35,641 nt of DNA. Source: S012-113 sp965368405. Its GTDB lineage: Bacteria; Bacteroidota; Bacteroidia; Cytophagales; Cyclobacteriaceae. The number at the start of each line of letters is the position of its first letter. Position 1 is the stretch's first letter. The translations under genes and the position numbers were made by a program. The notes beneath the pieces were generated by a model. It had not been told where the DNA came from and did no database searches. It worked only from the letters and a program-made list of their open reading frames with translations. Positions 24,179 to 31,809 of the stretch are shown here, piece by piece. The stretch covers positions 1 through 35,641 of the forward strand of contig CBDUMS010000029.1 in assembly GCA_965368405.1 (NCBI GenBank), given 5' to 3'.

Positions 24179-24712
24179 ATGGATCCTAATATTGTTATAG
24201 GCGTAGACGAGAAGGACGAAATAACGGGTTATTACGAAAAGCTAGAAGCCCATAAAAAAGGAATCCTCCACCGGGCTATCTCAGTGTTTATTTTCAATAG
24301 TAAGGGTGAATGGCTTCTCCAACAACGCGCCGCTCATAAATACCACTCAGGACTAAAATGGTCTAATACAACCTGCACCCATCCGATGCAAGGAGAATCG
24401 GCACTTGAGGCTGCGCATAGAAGGCTCCAAGAAGAAATGGGAATGACAGCAAACCTCGAAAAATTATTTACTTTTCAATATTATGCTGAATTAGACAAGA
24501 ACCTAATAGAGCATGAGCTAGACCACATCTTCATTGGGCACAGCAATGAGCTCCCCCAAATCAACAAGGAGGAAGTTGAAGCCCATCGTTACCTAAGCAC
24601 GGAAGACCTTCAAAATGAAATTGAAGATACTCCTGAGCGTTTTACAGAATGGTTCAAGATGCTTTTTATCGAACTGAAAAAAGCCAAACAATCATTAGCT
24701 GTCGGTTCTTAG
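24179..24712 (+). CDS. idi: Isopentenyl-diphosphate delta-isomerase, type 1
   Basis: A 177-residue Nudix-fold isomerase, the usual type 1 length. The catalytic cysteine is C66 in WSNTTCTHPMQGES, the metal and Nudix region is AAHRRLQEEMGM, and the second catalytic glutamate region is EHELDHIFIGH (about 111-121). It interconverts isopentenyl and dimethylallyl diphosphate, feeding geranylgeranyl diphosphate and so carotenoids. As the last gene of the crt operon it raises precursor supply. Its stop (TAG, 24710-24712) overlaps the hisIE stop on the other strand, giving two convergent operons with no spacer. Confidence 0.95.
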   Translation: MDPNIVIGVDEKDEITGYYEKLEAHKKGILHRAISVFIFNSKGEWLLQQRAAHKYHSGLKWSNTTCTHPMQGESALEAAHRRLQEEMGMTANLEKLFTFQYYAELDKNLIEHELDHIFIGHSNELPQINKEEVEAHRYLSTEDLQNEIEDTPERFTEWFKMLFIELKKAKQSLAVGS

Positions 24713-25296
24713 CGAACTCTACCTACCAGCACTTCTTCGATTTCTGCCAAAGTGAAATTCTTTGCTCTTAAAAGTATTAATAGATGATATAGTAGATCTG
24801 CGGCCTCGTTTTTAAAGAGATCATCGTTAGAGTCTTTCGCTTCAATTACTAATTCAACAGCCTCTTCTCCAACTTTTTGTGCAACCTTGTTTATTCCACG
24901 CTTATAAAGCTTGTTGGTATAAGACCCATCGGTATCTTCATCAATTCTCTGATGAATCGATTGTTCTAATTTATATAAAAACCCTTTCGGTGTCTCTTCT
25001 GCAAAACAGCTAGTGGTACCCTTGTGGCACGCCGGTCCAACAGGATCTACTTTAATGAGCAGCGTATCTTGATCGCAATCTAGAAGAATATCCTTGGTGT
25101 AAAGAAAATTACCAGAGGTCTCGCCTTTCGTCCACAATCGCTGCTTGCTGCGACTAAAGAAAGTCACCTTTCCCTCCTCTTTCGTTTTTTCAAAGGCCTC
25201 GCTATTCTGATAACCGAGCATTAAAACTTGCTGAGTTAAATAATGTTGAATGATAACAGGTACTAGTCCGTCGTTCTTGGTAAAATCTATATTCAT
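24709..25296 (-). CDS. hisIE: Bifunctional phosphoribosyl-AMP cyclohydrolase / phosphoribosyl-ATP pyrophosphatase
   Basis: A 195-residue fusion. The N-terminal HisI half has MLGYQNSEAFEKTKEEGKV, SRSKQRLWTKGETSGNF and metal-binding Asp/Cys residues in DCDQDTLLIKVDPVGPACH. The C-terminal HisE half has KRGINKVAQKVGEEAVEL and NEAADLLYHLLILL, the helical NTP-pyrophosphatase fold. It removes diphosphate from phosphoribosyl-ATP (HisE), then opens the adenine ring (HisI): steps 2 and 3 of histidine synthesis. It is the last gene of the his operon and overlaps hisF by 4 bases. No terminator hairpin was found at its end, where the stop overlaps that of idi. Confidence 0.96.
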   Translation of the reverse strand: MNIDFTKNDGLVPVIIQHYLTQQVLMLGYQNSEAFEKTKEEGKVTFFSRSKQRLWTKGETSGNFLYTKDILLDCDQDTLLIKVDPVGPACHKGTTSCFAEETPKGFLYKLEQSIHQRIDEDTDGSYTNKLYKRGINKVAQKVGEEAVELVIEAKDSNDDLFKNEAADLLYHLLILLRAKNFTLAEIEEVLVGRVR

Positions 25297-26045
25297 CGAA
25301 TTGCTATTTTTTGTTCTTTTAGAAATGCTTTTAACTGAGGTATTGGGATCTCATTAAAATGGAAAATGCTTGCTGCTAATCCAGCACTTGCGCCCGTCTT
25401 ACCAAAAACATCGGCAAAGTGAGGCATGGTACCAGCACCGCCAGATGCGATAACAGGTATATTAACAGCATTACTTACTTCGTCCGTAATATCAAGAGCA
25501 AATCCCGTCTTAGTACCATCGTTATTCATAGAAGTTAGTAGAATTTCTCCTGCACCAAGCTCCTCTCCTTTTACTGCCCAATCTACAGTATAAAGCTCCG
25601 TTGCCGTTCGGCCTCCATGAACAAACACTTTCCATGAACCCTCGTGGTATTTAGTATCAATCGCCAAAACAACACATTGACTACCGAACTCACTGGCTAT
25701 TTCTGAGATAAGAGCTGGGTTTTTAACAGCCGAGGAGTTAATACTAATTTTATCAGCCCCTGCAGCAATGAGGTAACCGACATCTTCTTTTGAATTAATA
25801 CCCCCACCCACCGTAAAGGGAATGTTAATATTAGCGGCTATGCGTTCAACGAGCTCAATAAGTGTTTTTCGTTTCTCAATAGTGGCCGTTATATCTAAGA
25901 ACACCAATTCATCGGCGCCTTCTTCAACATATCGTTTAGCCAATTCAATTGGGTCACCCGCATCGCGGATATCAACAAAATTCACTCCTTTTACAGTTCT
26001 ACCTTCTTGAATATCAAGACAGGGTATTATTCGCTTTTTTAGCAT
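25293..26045 (-). CDS. hisF: Imidazole glycerol phosphate synthase, cyclase subunit
   Basis: A 250-residue (beta/alpha)8 barrel. The two catalytic aspartates are at the expected places: D11 in IIPCLDIQEGRTVKG and D130 in VVLAIDTKYHEG. The phosphate-binding loops are FTVGGGINSKED and VIASGGAGTMPHF. With HisH it uses ammonia from glutamine to turn PRFAR into imidazole glycerol phosphate and AICAR. It overlaps hisA upstream by 7 bases and hisIE downstream by 4. It shares a fold with HisA; the KGVNFV segment after D11 marks it as HisF. Confidence 0.97.
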   Translation of the reverse strand: MLKKRIIPCLDIQEGRTVKGVNFVDIRDAGDPIELAKRYVEEGADELVFLDITATIEKRKTLIELVERIAANINIPFTVGGGINSKEDVGYLIAAGADKISINSSAVKNPALISEIASEFGSQCVVLAIDTKYHEGSWKVFVHGGRTATELYTVDWAVKGEELGAGEILLTSMNNDGTKTGFALDITDEVSNAVNIPVIASGGAGTMPHFADVFGKTGASAGLAASIFHFNEIPIPQLKAFLKEQKIAIR

Positions 26046-26752
26046 AATGGCTGTAGTTCTTTCATGGATATCCTGCCTTCATATATGGCTTTGCCTATAA
26101 TTACGCCGTCGCAACCAATTGCCTCTAATTGGTGAATATCCTCTATAGAGGCTACGCCGCCACTAGCAATAAGCTTAATCTTACTCTTACTCAAGATTTC
26201 TTTGTACAAGCTATTCGCAGCACCTTCGAGCATCCCGTCTTTAGCAATATCCGTTGGAATAACATAAGTAATACCCTTTTTAACATAATCGGTGATAAAT
26301 TCAACGACATCGAGCTCCGAACCTCTTTGCCAACCATGCGTCATTATTTTTCTATTATGCGAGTCCGCCCCCAGGATAATTCTTTCGGCGCCATATTGCT
26401 CAAGCCATTGTTCAAAAAGTTCAGCGTTCTTTACAGCAATACTCCCTCCTGTAATCTGGCTGGCCCCGGCATCAAAAGCAATTTTCAAATCTTCATCCGA
26501 CTTCAACCCTCCGCCAAAATCAATTTTGAGACTCGTATTCGTGGAAACTTGTTCCAATACCTTATGGTTCACAATTTTACTTGCTTTAGCGCCATCCAAA
26601 TCCACCAGATGAAGATATTTAATGCCGTTCGCTTCGAATTCTTTAGCCACCTCAAGAGGGTTCTCGTTGTAAATCTTTTTGGTAGCGTAGTCGCCTTTGG
26701 TAAGTCGTACACATTTCCCGTCGATTATGTCAATTGCCGGTATTATCCTCAT
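26039..26752 (-). CDS. hisA: ProFAR isomerase (1-(5-phosphoribosyl)-5-aminoimidazole carboxamide ribotide isomerase)
   Basis: A 237-residue (beta/alpha)8 barrel. The catalytic aspartates are D8 in IIPAIDIIDGKCVRLTKGDY and D130 in ILGADSHNRKIMTHGW, and the phosphate loops are IDFGGGLKSDED and LIASGGVASIED. It performs the Amadori rearrangement of ProFAR to PRFAR, step 4 of the pathway. It overlaps hisH upstream by 4 bases and hisF downstream by 7. The LTKGDY segment and overall length distinguish it from HisF. Confidence 0.97.
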   Translation of the reverse strand: MRIIPAIDIIDGKCVRLTKGDYATKKIYNENPLEVAKEFEANGIKYLHLVDLDGAKASKIVNHKVLEQVSTNTSLKIDFGGGLKSDEDLKIAFDAGASQITGGSIAVKNAELFEQWLEQYGAERIILGADSHNRKIMTHGWQRGSELDVVEFITDYVKKGITYVIPTDIAKDGMLEGAANSLYKEILSKSKIKLIASGGVASIEDIHQLEAIGCDGVIIGKAIYEGRISMKELQPLC

Positions 26753-27327
26753 AACGCCAAAAAGTTTTTAAGAATTCGTTCACCTACTTGTGCAGATTTT
26801 TCGGGGTGAAATTGGGTAGCGTAGTAATTTTTATGCTGCATTGCCGCCCCAAAAGGAGTTATATACTCACAACTTGCTGTCGTCTGATCATTTATTTCGG
26901 CATAATAGCTATGTACAAAATACACATCGTCATCGTGCTCTATGCCCTTAAAAAGTTCGCCTCTAATATTCATCAGGCTATTCCATCCCATATGAGGCAC
27001 CTTGTCTGTGGGAGGAAATTTTTTCACTGTGGTGTTAAATATTCCTAACCCTTTTGTATTTCCTTCTTCCGAATAATCGCACATGAGTTGCAACCCTAAG
27101 CATATACCCAAAAAAGGTTGTTCTACTTTCTTTATCACCTCATCTAATTCATACTCCGCGAGGTATTTCATTGCAGAGCTTGCTTCACCAACCCCAGGTA
27201 AAATCACCTTATCGGCAGCCAAAATCTCTTCGTGGCTATTGGTTATTTTACACGCATATCCCAGCCGATTCAAGGCATTCCTTACCGAGGTTATATTTCC
27301 TGCATTATACTTAACTATCGCAATCAT
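26749..27327 (-). CDS. hisH: Imidazole glycerol phosphate synthase, glutaminase subunit
   Basis: A 192-residue class I glutamine amidotransferase. The triad is complete: nucleophile C76 in PFLGICLGLQLM, H174 and E176 in TQFHPEKS. The oxyanion region is LPGVGEASSAM, and PHMGWN at 111-116 is a typical HisH contact with HisF. It releases ammonia from glutamine and channels it through the HisF barrel. It overlaps hisB upstream and hisA downstream by 4 bases each. Confidence 0.97.
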   Translation of the reverse strand: MIAIVKYNAGNITSVRNALNRLGYACKITNSHEEILAADKVILPGVGEASSAMKYLAEYELDEVIKKVEQPFLGICLGLQLMCDYSEEGNTKGLGIFNTTVKKFPPTDKVPHMGWNSLMNIRGELFKGIEHDDDVYFVHSYYAEINDQTTASCEYITPFGAAMQHKNYYATQFHPEKSAQVGERILKNFLAL

Positions 27328-28412
27328 AGGGTTCCTTTTGTACTGGGTATATTCGGAACATTCGTTTTAGAAACAGCCATACGAATTGCCTTGGCAAACC
27401 CTTTGAAAATAGCCTCGATCTTATGGTGCTCGTTTTCTCCTTCCGCTTTTATATTTAGGTTCGATTTTGAAGCATCGCTAAAGCTTTTAAAGAAGTGCAT
27501 GAACATTTCAGTGGGCATTTCACCAACAAACTCGCGTTTGAACTCAGGCTCCCAAACAAGCCAGGGTCTGCCTCCAAAATCAATGGCAACTTGTGCCAGA
27601 CAATCGTCCATAGGGAGCAAAAACCCATAGCGTTCTATCCCCTTCTTAGTCCCTAATGCCATAAGGAAAGCCTCGCCGAGTGCTAAGGCAACATCTTCGA
27701 TGGTATGATGCTCATCAATTTCCAGATCACCTTTTACCGCAATATTTAAATCGAGGTTACCATGTCTGGCAATCTGTTCCAGCATATGATCAAAAAAACC
27801 TAATCCGGTAGATATACTCGAGGTACCCGTTCCATCGAGGTTAACTTCGATTTGAATATCGGTTTCATTTGTTTTACGACTCACTTTACCAATACGTGGC
27901 TTAGCCTTTAGGAACTGGTAAATCTCCATCCAATTAGTGGTGGATAATGCCGCTCCAGCCTGATCATTCCCAATAAAAATGCCATTGCAACCCAAGTTTT
28001 CCGCCAATTCAAGATCTGTAACTCGATCTCCAATAACGTAGGAGTTTTTTAGGTCGTACTTGCCATGAATATACTGTTGCAACAAACCGGTTTGCGGCTT
28101 ACGGGTTGGCGCATTGTCTTCCGGGAAACTACGGTCGATTAACACTTCCGAAAACCGGATGCCCTCATTTGCAAAGGCTTGTATCATCTTGTTATGGGCA
28201 GGCCAAAAGGTTTCTTCAGGAAACGAATCGGTACCTAGTCCATCTTGATTAGTGACCATTACAAGCTCATAATCTAACTCTTGCACTATTTTACTTAGGC
28301 CAGTAAAAACTCCTGGGTAAAACTCCAGTTTTTCTAAACTATCGAGCTGGAAGTCTACCGGTGGTTCTATAACCAACGTTCCGTCTCGATCTATAAATAA
28401 TACTTTCTTCAT
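27324..28412 (-). CDS. hisB: Bifunctional histidinol-phosphatase / imidazoleglycerol-phosphate dehydratase
   Basis: A 362-residue fusion like the enterobacterial HisB. The N-terminal HAD phosphatase has DxD nucleophile residues D8 and D10 in LFIDRDGTLV, VTNQDGLG, and YVIGDRVTDLELAENLG. The C-terminal dehydratase carries the manganese-binding histidine motifs: GLGFFDHMLEQIARHG, EIDEHHTIEDVALALGEA, and HHKIEAIFKGFAKAIR. The two halves catalyse non-consecutive steps (dehydration of imidazole glycerol phosphate, and histidinol phosphate dephosphorylation), with HisC acting between them. It overlaps hisC and hisH by 4 bases each. Confidence 0.97.
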   Translation of the reverse strand: MKKVLFIDRDGTLVIEPPVDFQLDSLEKLEFYPGVFTGLSKIVQELDYELVMVTNQDGLGTDSFPEETFWPAHNKMIQAFANEGIRFSEVLIDRSFPEDNAPTRKPQTGLLQQYIHGKYDLKNSYVIGDRVTDLELAENLGCNGIFIGNDQAGAALSTTNWMEIYQFLKAKPRIGKVSRKTNETDIQIEVNLDGTGTSSISTGLGFFDHMLEQIARHGNLDLNIAVKGDLEIDEHHTIEDVALALGEAFLMALGTKKGIERYGFLLPMDDCLAQVAIDFGGRPWLVWEPEFKREFVGEMPTEMFMHFFKSFSDASKSNLNIKAEGENEHHKIEAIFKGFAKAIRMAVSKTNVPNIPSTKGTL

Positions 28413-29440
28413 CCTTTATAATTTCTTAATGCCAACAGCAATTCTTCGTTTTCCGATTTGCTCCCAACCGTTATCCGCAGGCAACCTGCAACGACAGTAT
28501 TTCTATTTCTCACAATTATCGATTCCTCAACCAGGTACTTGTATATGCCATTGGGGTCTGTCACTTCTACTAATAAGAAGTTTGCATCGGATGGGAATAT
28601 TTTATGTACAAAATTCAAGTCAATGAGGTCTTCTTCCAGTTTTCGTTTCTCCGATAGAATTTCTTGTCTATTCTCCTCAAACGTATCCATTTTTTCAAGG
28701 GCCAGAATCGCTGCCTCTTGATTTAATGAACTTACATTATAAGGTGGCTTAATTTTATTCATTAGTTTAATAATGGCTTCGCTTGCATATGCAACTCCCA
28801 CTCTGGCACCGGCAAGCCCCCATGCCTTGCTAAAAGTTTGCGTAACAATTAGGTTAGGGTACTTGGCCAGCTCACCGAGCCAACTCGGTGCATCACTAAA
28901 ATCAATGTAGGCCTCATCGATTACAATAATCCCATTAAAGCCTTTCAATAGCGACAGGATATCATCTCGATTAATTGTATTGCCCGTAGGGTTATTCGGA
29001 GAACAGATAAAAATTAGCTTAAGGGTATCAAGAGAGAGCTGCTGTTCGATTTTCGCCAGATCAATCTGAAAATCATTTCTTAGCGGGACTTTTAGGATCT
29101 GAACGTCATTGATCGCTGCAGAAACTTCGTACATGCCATAGGTCGGACTAAATATAAGTGCAGCATCTCTGCCCGGCTCACAAAACATACGGTAAATTAA
29201 GTCGATGACTTCATCACTGCCATTGCCAATAAATATCTGGTTTGTGCTAATCTGCTTAAGGGTACTTATCTTTTGTTTTAACTCATTCTGATATGGGTCT
29301 GGATAACGATTTAATTTTCCAAAAGGATTCTCGTTAGCATCCAAGAATATTCCTTCGGCTCCGCTAAACTCATCACGGGCTGAAGAATAGGGCGCTAAGG
29401 CCTTTACATTTTCTCTTATCAGATCTTCTAACCTAAACAT
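28409..29440 (-). CDS. hisC: Histidinol-phosphate aminotransferase
   Basis: A 343-residue PLP enzyme of the class I/II aminotransferases. The Schiff-base lysine is K205 in TQTFSKAWGLAGARVG. ICSPNNPTGNTI and VIDEAYIDF give the cofactor-ring contacts, and FLDANENPFG marks the N-terminal substrate loop. It transfers an amino group from glutamate to imidazole acetol phosphate. The position between hisD and hisB fixes the assignment over a general aromatic aminotransferase. It overlaps hisD by 8 bases and hisB by 4. Confidence 0.96.
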   Translation of the reverse strand: MFRLEDLIRENVKALAPYSSARDEFSGAEGIFLDANENPFGKLNRYPDPYQNELKQKISTLKQISTNQIFIGNGSDEVIDLIYRMFCEPGRDAALIFSPTYGMYEVSAAINDVQILKVPLRNDFQIDLAKIEQQLSLDTLKLIFICSPNNPTGNTINRDDILSLLKGFNGIIVIDEAYIDFSDAPSWLGELAKYPNLIVTQTFSKAWGLAGARVGVAYASEAIIKLMNKIKPPYNVSSLNQEAAILALEKMDTFEENRQEILSEKRKLEEDLIDLNFVHKIFPSDANFLLVEVTDPNGIYKYLVEESIIVRNRNTVVAGCLRITVGSKSENEELLLALRNYKG

Positions 29441-30725
29441 CTTTTAAATCATTAAGTCGCACAGTCACCGCATTTTTATGAGCTTCAAGACCTTCGGCGG
29501 CGGCCATAGTCTCAGTTGCAGGACCAATGGAGCGAATACCCTGTTCGGTTAGCTTTTGAAAGGTAATTTTCTTTACAAAACTATCCAGGGAAACACCGCT
29601 ATAGGCCGTTGCATACCCGTTTGTTGGCAAGGTGTGATTGGTGCCACTAGCATAATCGCCAACACTCTCGCAGCTATAATTTCCTAAGAAAACCGAGCCT
29701 GCATTGATAACCTTTTCAGCTATCTTCTCAGATTCATCAACTGCTAAAATAAGATGTTCAGGTGCATAAATATTACTGAATTCAATACATTCGTCGATTG
29801 AAGAAAGTAAGATAGCACGACTATGTTCCAAGGCTTGTATTGCGATGTTCTTCCGAGGAAGATCATTTACTTGTCTTTTAACAGCAGCAATACAATCTTT
29901 TAGCACCACGTCATCATCAGACAATAAAATCACCTGACTATCGGGTCCATGTTCTGCCTGTGATAATAAGTCGGCCGCAACAAATTCTGGCTTAGAAAAC
30001 TTATCGGCAATTACCAGAACCTCACTGGGTCCGGCTGGCATATCAATGGCAACACCAGACTCCTGTACAAGAGATTTCGCTTTCGTTACATATTGGTTAC
30101 CCGGACCGAATATTTTATTGACTTTTAGCACAGATTCTGTTCCGTAAGCTAGCGCTGCAATAGCCTGAGCACCGCCTATTTTGTATATGGTATCGATACC
30201 CAAAAGATTTGCCGTAAACAAAATAGCTGGATGTATTTCCCCTGATTTATTAGCTGGCGTACATAGCACTACTTTCTTACAGCCGGCAAGAATTGCAGGA
30301 ATTGCCAACATTAGAATGGATGAAAATAAGGGTGCGCTTCCTCCGGGTATGTAAAGTCCTACCTTTTCGATAGCCACATTTTTGCGCCAACAAAAAACCC
30401 CTGGGCTAGTTTCAACTTTTTCTATTTTGGGTACTTGAGCATTGTGAAATTTTTCAATATTAGATTTGGCCATGGCAATTGCCAACTGCAACTCGTGAGG
30501 AATCTTATTCTGAGCTTCAGTCAACTCATTATTAGATACTGCAATCTGCTCTAGCCTCGTGTCATCGAATTTCTTGCTAAATTCAATTAACGCCTTATCA
30601 CCCCTCTCTTTTACACTACGAAGTATTTCCACCACAGAATTGGTTAGTGCTTCGTCGTTTATGGTAGGTCTTTTGGTCAGATCCAACCAATCTTTTTGAA
30701 CTGGTTTTTTTACTATCGAAATCAT
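29433..30725 (-). CDS. hisD: Histidinol dehydrogenase
   Basis: A 430-residue zinc- and NAD-dependent enzyme catalysing the last two oxidations, histidinol to histidine. Expected signatures are visible: LYIPGGSAPLFSS, GPGNQYVTKAK, the zinc ligands in LSQAEHGPDSQ, the catalytic Glu-His in YAPEHLIL, DYASGTNHTLPTNGYA, and the C-terminal zinc ligand in LEAHKNAVTVR. Length is normal. It overlaps hisG by 4 bases and hisC by 8. Confidence 0.97.
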   Translation of the reverse strand: MISIVKKPVQKDWLDLTKRPTINDEALTNSVVEILRSVKERGDKALIEFSKKFDDTRLEQIAVSNNELTEAQNKIPHELQLAIAMAKSNIEKFHNAQVPKIEKVETSPGVFCWRKNVAIEKVGLYIPGGSAPLFSSILMLAIPAILAGCKKVVLCTPANKSGEIHPAILFTANLLGIDTIYKIGGAQAIAALAYGTESVLKVNKIFGPGNQYVTKAKSLVQESGVAIDMPAGPSEVLVIADKFSKPEFVAADLLSQAEHGPDSQVILLSDDDVVLKDCIAAVKRQVNDLPRKNIAIQALEHSRAILLSSIDECIEFSNIYAPEHLILAVDESEKIAEKVINAGSVFLGNYSCESVGDYASGTNHTLPTNGYATAYSGVSLDSFVKKITFQKLTEQGIRSIGPATETMAAAEGLEAHKNAVTVRLNDLKDV

Positions 30726-31579
30726 AATACCATTTTATCTATTGGAATAACCAAAATTCCCTCAGCACCAGCTTTTTTAAGTTTATCTATTACGCTCCAA
30801 AATGCATCTTCATCGATTACCGAATGTAGAGATGACCATCCTTTCTCCGCTAATGGCAATACGGTTGGGCTTTTAAGAACAGGTAAGATGTTCGAAACTT
30901 CTTCAATCTTATTGTCGGGCACATTCATTAAAACATACTTGGTATTCTTCGCTCGCTGAACGGCCTTAATTCTAAAAAGTAAGCGATTAAGTAGTTGCTG
31001 TTGCTCAGAATCAAGATCCTCCGATCCATACAAAGCAGCTTCTGATTTGTAGAGCACCTGTACTTCTTTGAGCCCGTTCTTAAAAAGAGTACTCCCTGAG
31101 CTTACAATGTCACAGATCCCGTCTGCCAATCCGATATTCGGTGCTATCTCTACAGACCCCGAAATCACATGGATCTCAGCATTGATTTTATTCTCATCGA
31201 GGAAGTGCTGAACAGAATTAGGGTAGGATGTCGCAATTTTCTTGCCTTCAAAAAATTCAGGACCGCTCCAATCTACTTCCTTGGGTACAGCAAGTGAAAC
31301 TCTACATTTCGAGAACCCTAACTTTTCGATTAGCTGTACTTTTTTTTGTTTTTCGAAAATGAGATTCTCACCAATTATGGCTAAATCACAAACGCCATCT
31401 TCCAGGTATTGTGGAATATCGGAATTTCGAAGGAAGAGAATTTCTAATGGGAAGTTGCTCGCTGCAACACGTAATTGATCAGTACCATTTTCTATAGAGA
31501 TACCACAATCTTTAAGGAGTTTAAGAGAGTCATCATTTAATCGACCGCTCTTTTGAATACCTATTTTTAATCTACTCAT
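30722..31579 (-). CDS. hisG: ATP phosphoribosyltransferase, long form
   Basis: A 285-residue HisG of the long, homohexameric type, which carries its own C-terminal ACT-like regulatory domain and needs no HisZ. The start MSRLKIGIQKSGRLNDDSL is typical. DLAIIGENL and DIVSSGSTLFKNGL mark the PRPP-binding part, and the last about 75 residues (from VLMNVPDNKIEEV to the end) form the regulatory domain where histidine feedback-inhibits the enzyme. It joins ATP and PRPP, the committed step. It is the first structural gene of the operon and follows the leader peptide and attenuator, so both transcription and activity are likely under histidine control. Confidence 0.96.
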   Translation of the reverse strand: MSRLKIGIQKSGRLNDDSLKLLKDCGISIENGTDQLRVAASNFPLEILFLRNSDIPQYLEDGVCDLAIIGENLIFEKQKKVQLIEKLGFSKCRVSLAVPKEVDWSGPEFFEGKKIATSYPNSVQHFLDENKINAEIHVISGSVEIAPNIGLADGICDIVSSGSTLFKNGLKEVQVLYKSEAALYGSEDLDSEQQQLLNRLLFRIKAVQRAKNTKYVLMNVPDNKIEEVSNILPVLKSPTVLPLAEKGWSSLHSVIDEDAFWSVIDKLKKAGAEGILVIPIDKMVL

Positions 31580-31595
31580 TGTAAGTTGTTTAAAT

Positions 31596-31651
31596 GCCTG
31601 AGTAAATATTAGGAGATTAAAAAACCCCGAATGATTTACTCAGACGGGGTT
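31596..31651 (-). terminator. his attenuator: intrinsic terminator with competing pairings
   Basis: On the transcript, AACCCCG (31651 to 31645) pairs with CGGGGTT (31629 to 31623) around a 15-base loop and is followed by a run of six T (31624 to 31619): an intrinsic terminator between the leader peptide and hisG. The 3' end of its first arm plus loop, CGTCTGAG (31646 to 31639), can instead pair with CTCAGGCG in the leader (31691 to 31684; 8 pairs, one G-U), which would act as antiterminator. GTCTGAGTAAAT (31645 to 31634) can also pair with ATTTACTCAGGC (31607 to 31596), 12 pairs including one G-U, beyond the T-run. Confidence 0.8.
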
Positions 31652-31674
31652 ATAATATTTTAGTTACACACTAA

Positions 31675-31731
31675 TCACCTCTTCGCCTGAGCGTTAATAT
31701 GGTGATGATGATGTAATTGATTTGTTTTCAT
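31675..31731 (-). CDS. hisL: his operon leader peptide
   Basis: An 18-codon frame reading MKTNQLHHHHHINAQAKR followed by TGA. Five consecutive His codons (31699-31713) are its hallmark. It lies between a good promoter and the attenuator terminator, 95 bases before hisG. By analogy with enterobacterial hisL, slow translation of the His codons when charged tRNA-His is scarce would leave the antiterminator segment (31684-31691) free, while translation to the stop would cover it and let the terminator form. The segment ATCACC within the His codons (31701-31706) can pair with GGTGAT at the stop (31674-31679) as a pause hairpin. It is too short for ordinary gene finders. Confidence 0.85.
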   Translation of the reverse strand: MKTNQLHHHHHINAQAKR

Positions 31732-31745
31732 ACTTAATGTCTCCA

Positions 31746-31775
31746 CAAATATAGAAAGATATCCTTTACAGACAA
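31746..31775 (-). promoter_or_regulatory. Predicted his operon promoter (Bacteroidota type)
   Basis: TATATTTG (31746-31753) is an exact TAnnTTTG -7 box, and TTG (31773-31775) lies exactly 19 bases upstream, the typical -33 spacing. It is the best two-box promoter in the window. The start site would be near 31740, leaving only about ten untranslated bases before the leader peptide ATG. Confidence 0.7.
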
Positions 31776-31809
31776 GTTGTTGCATCACCGCATTTCCTTT
31801 CTGCTTTTA

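Noticed and set aside
26129..26809. 226-codon plus-strand open frame opposite hisA and the end of hisH
   Set aside because: It is antisense to well-supported his genes, has no recognisable domain, and its composition mirrors the opposite strand.
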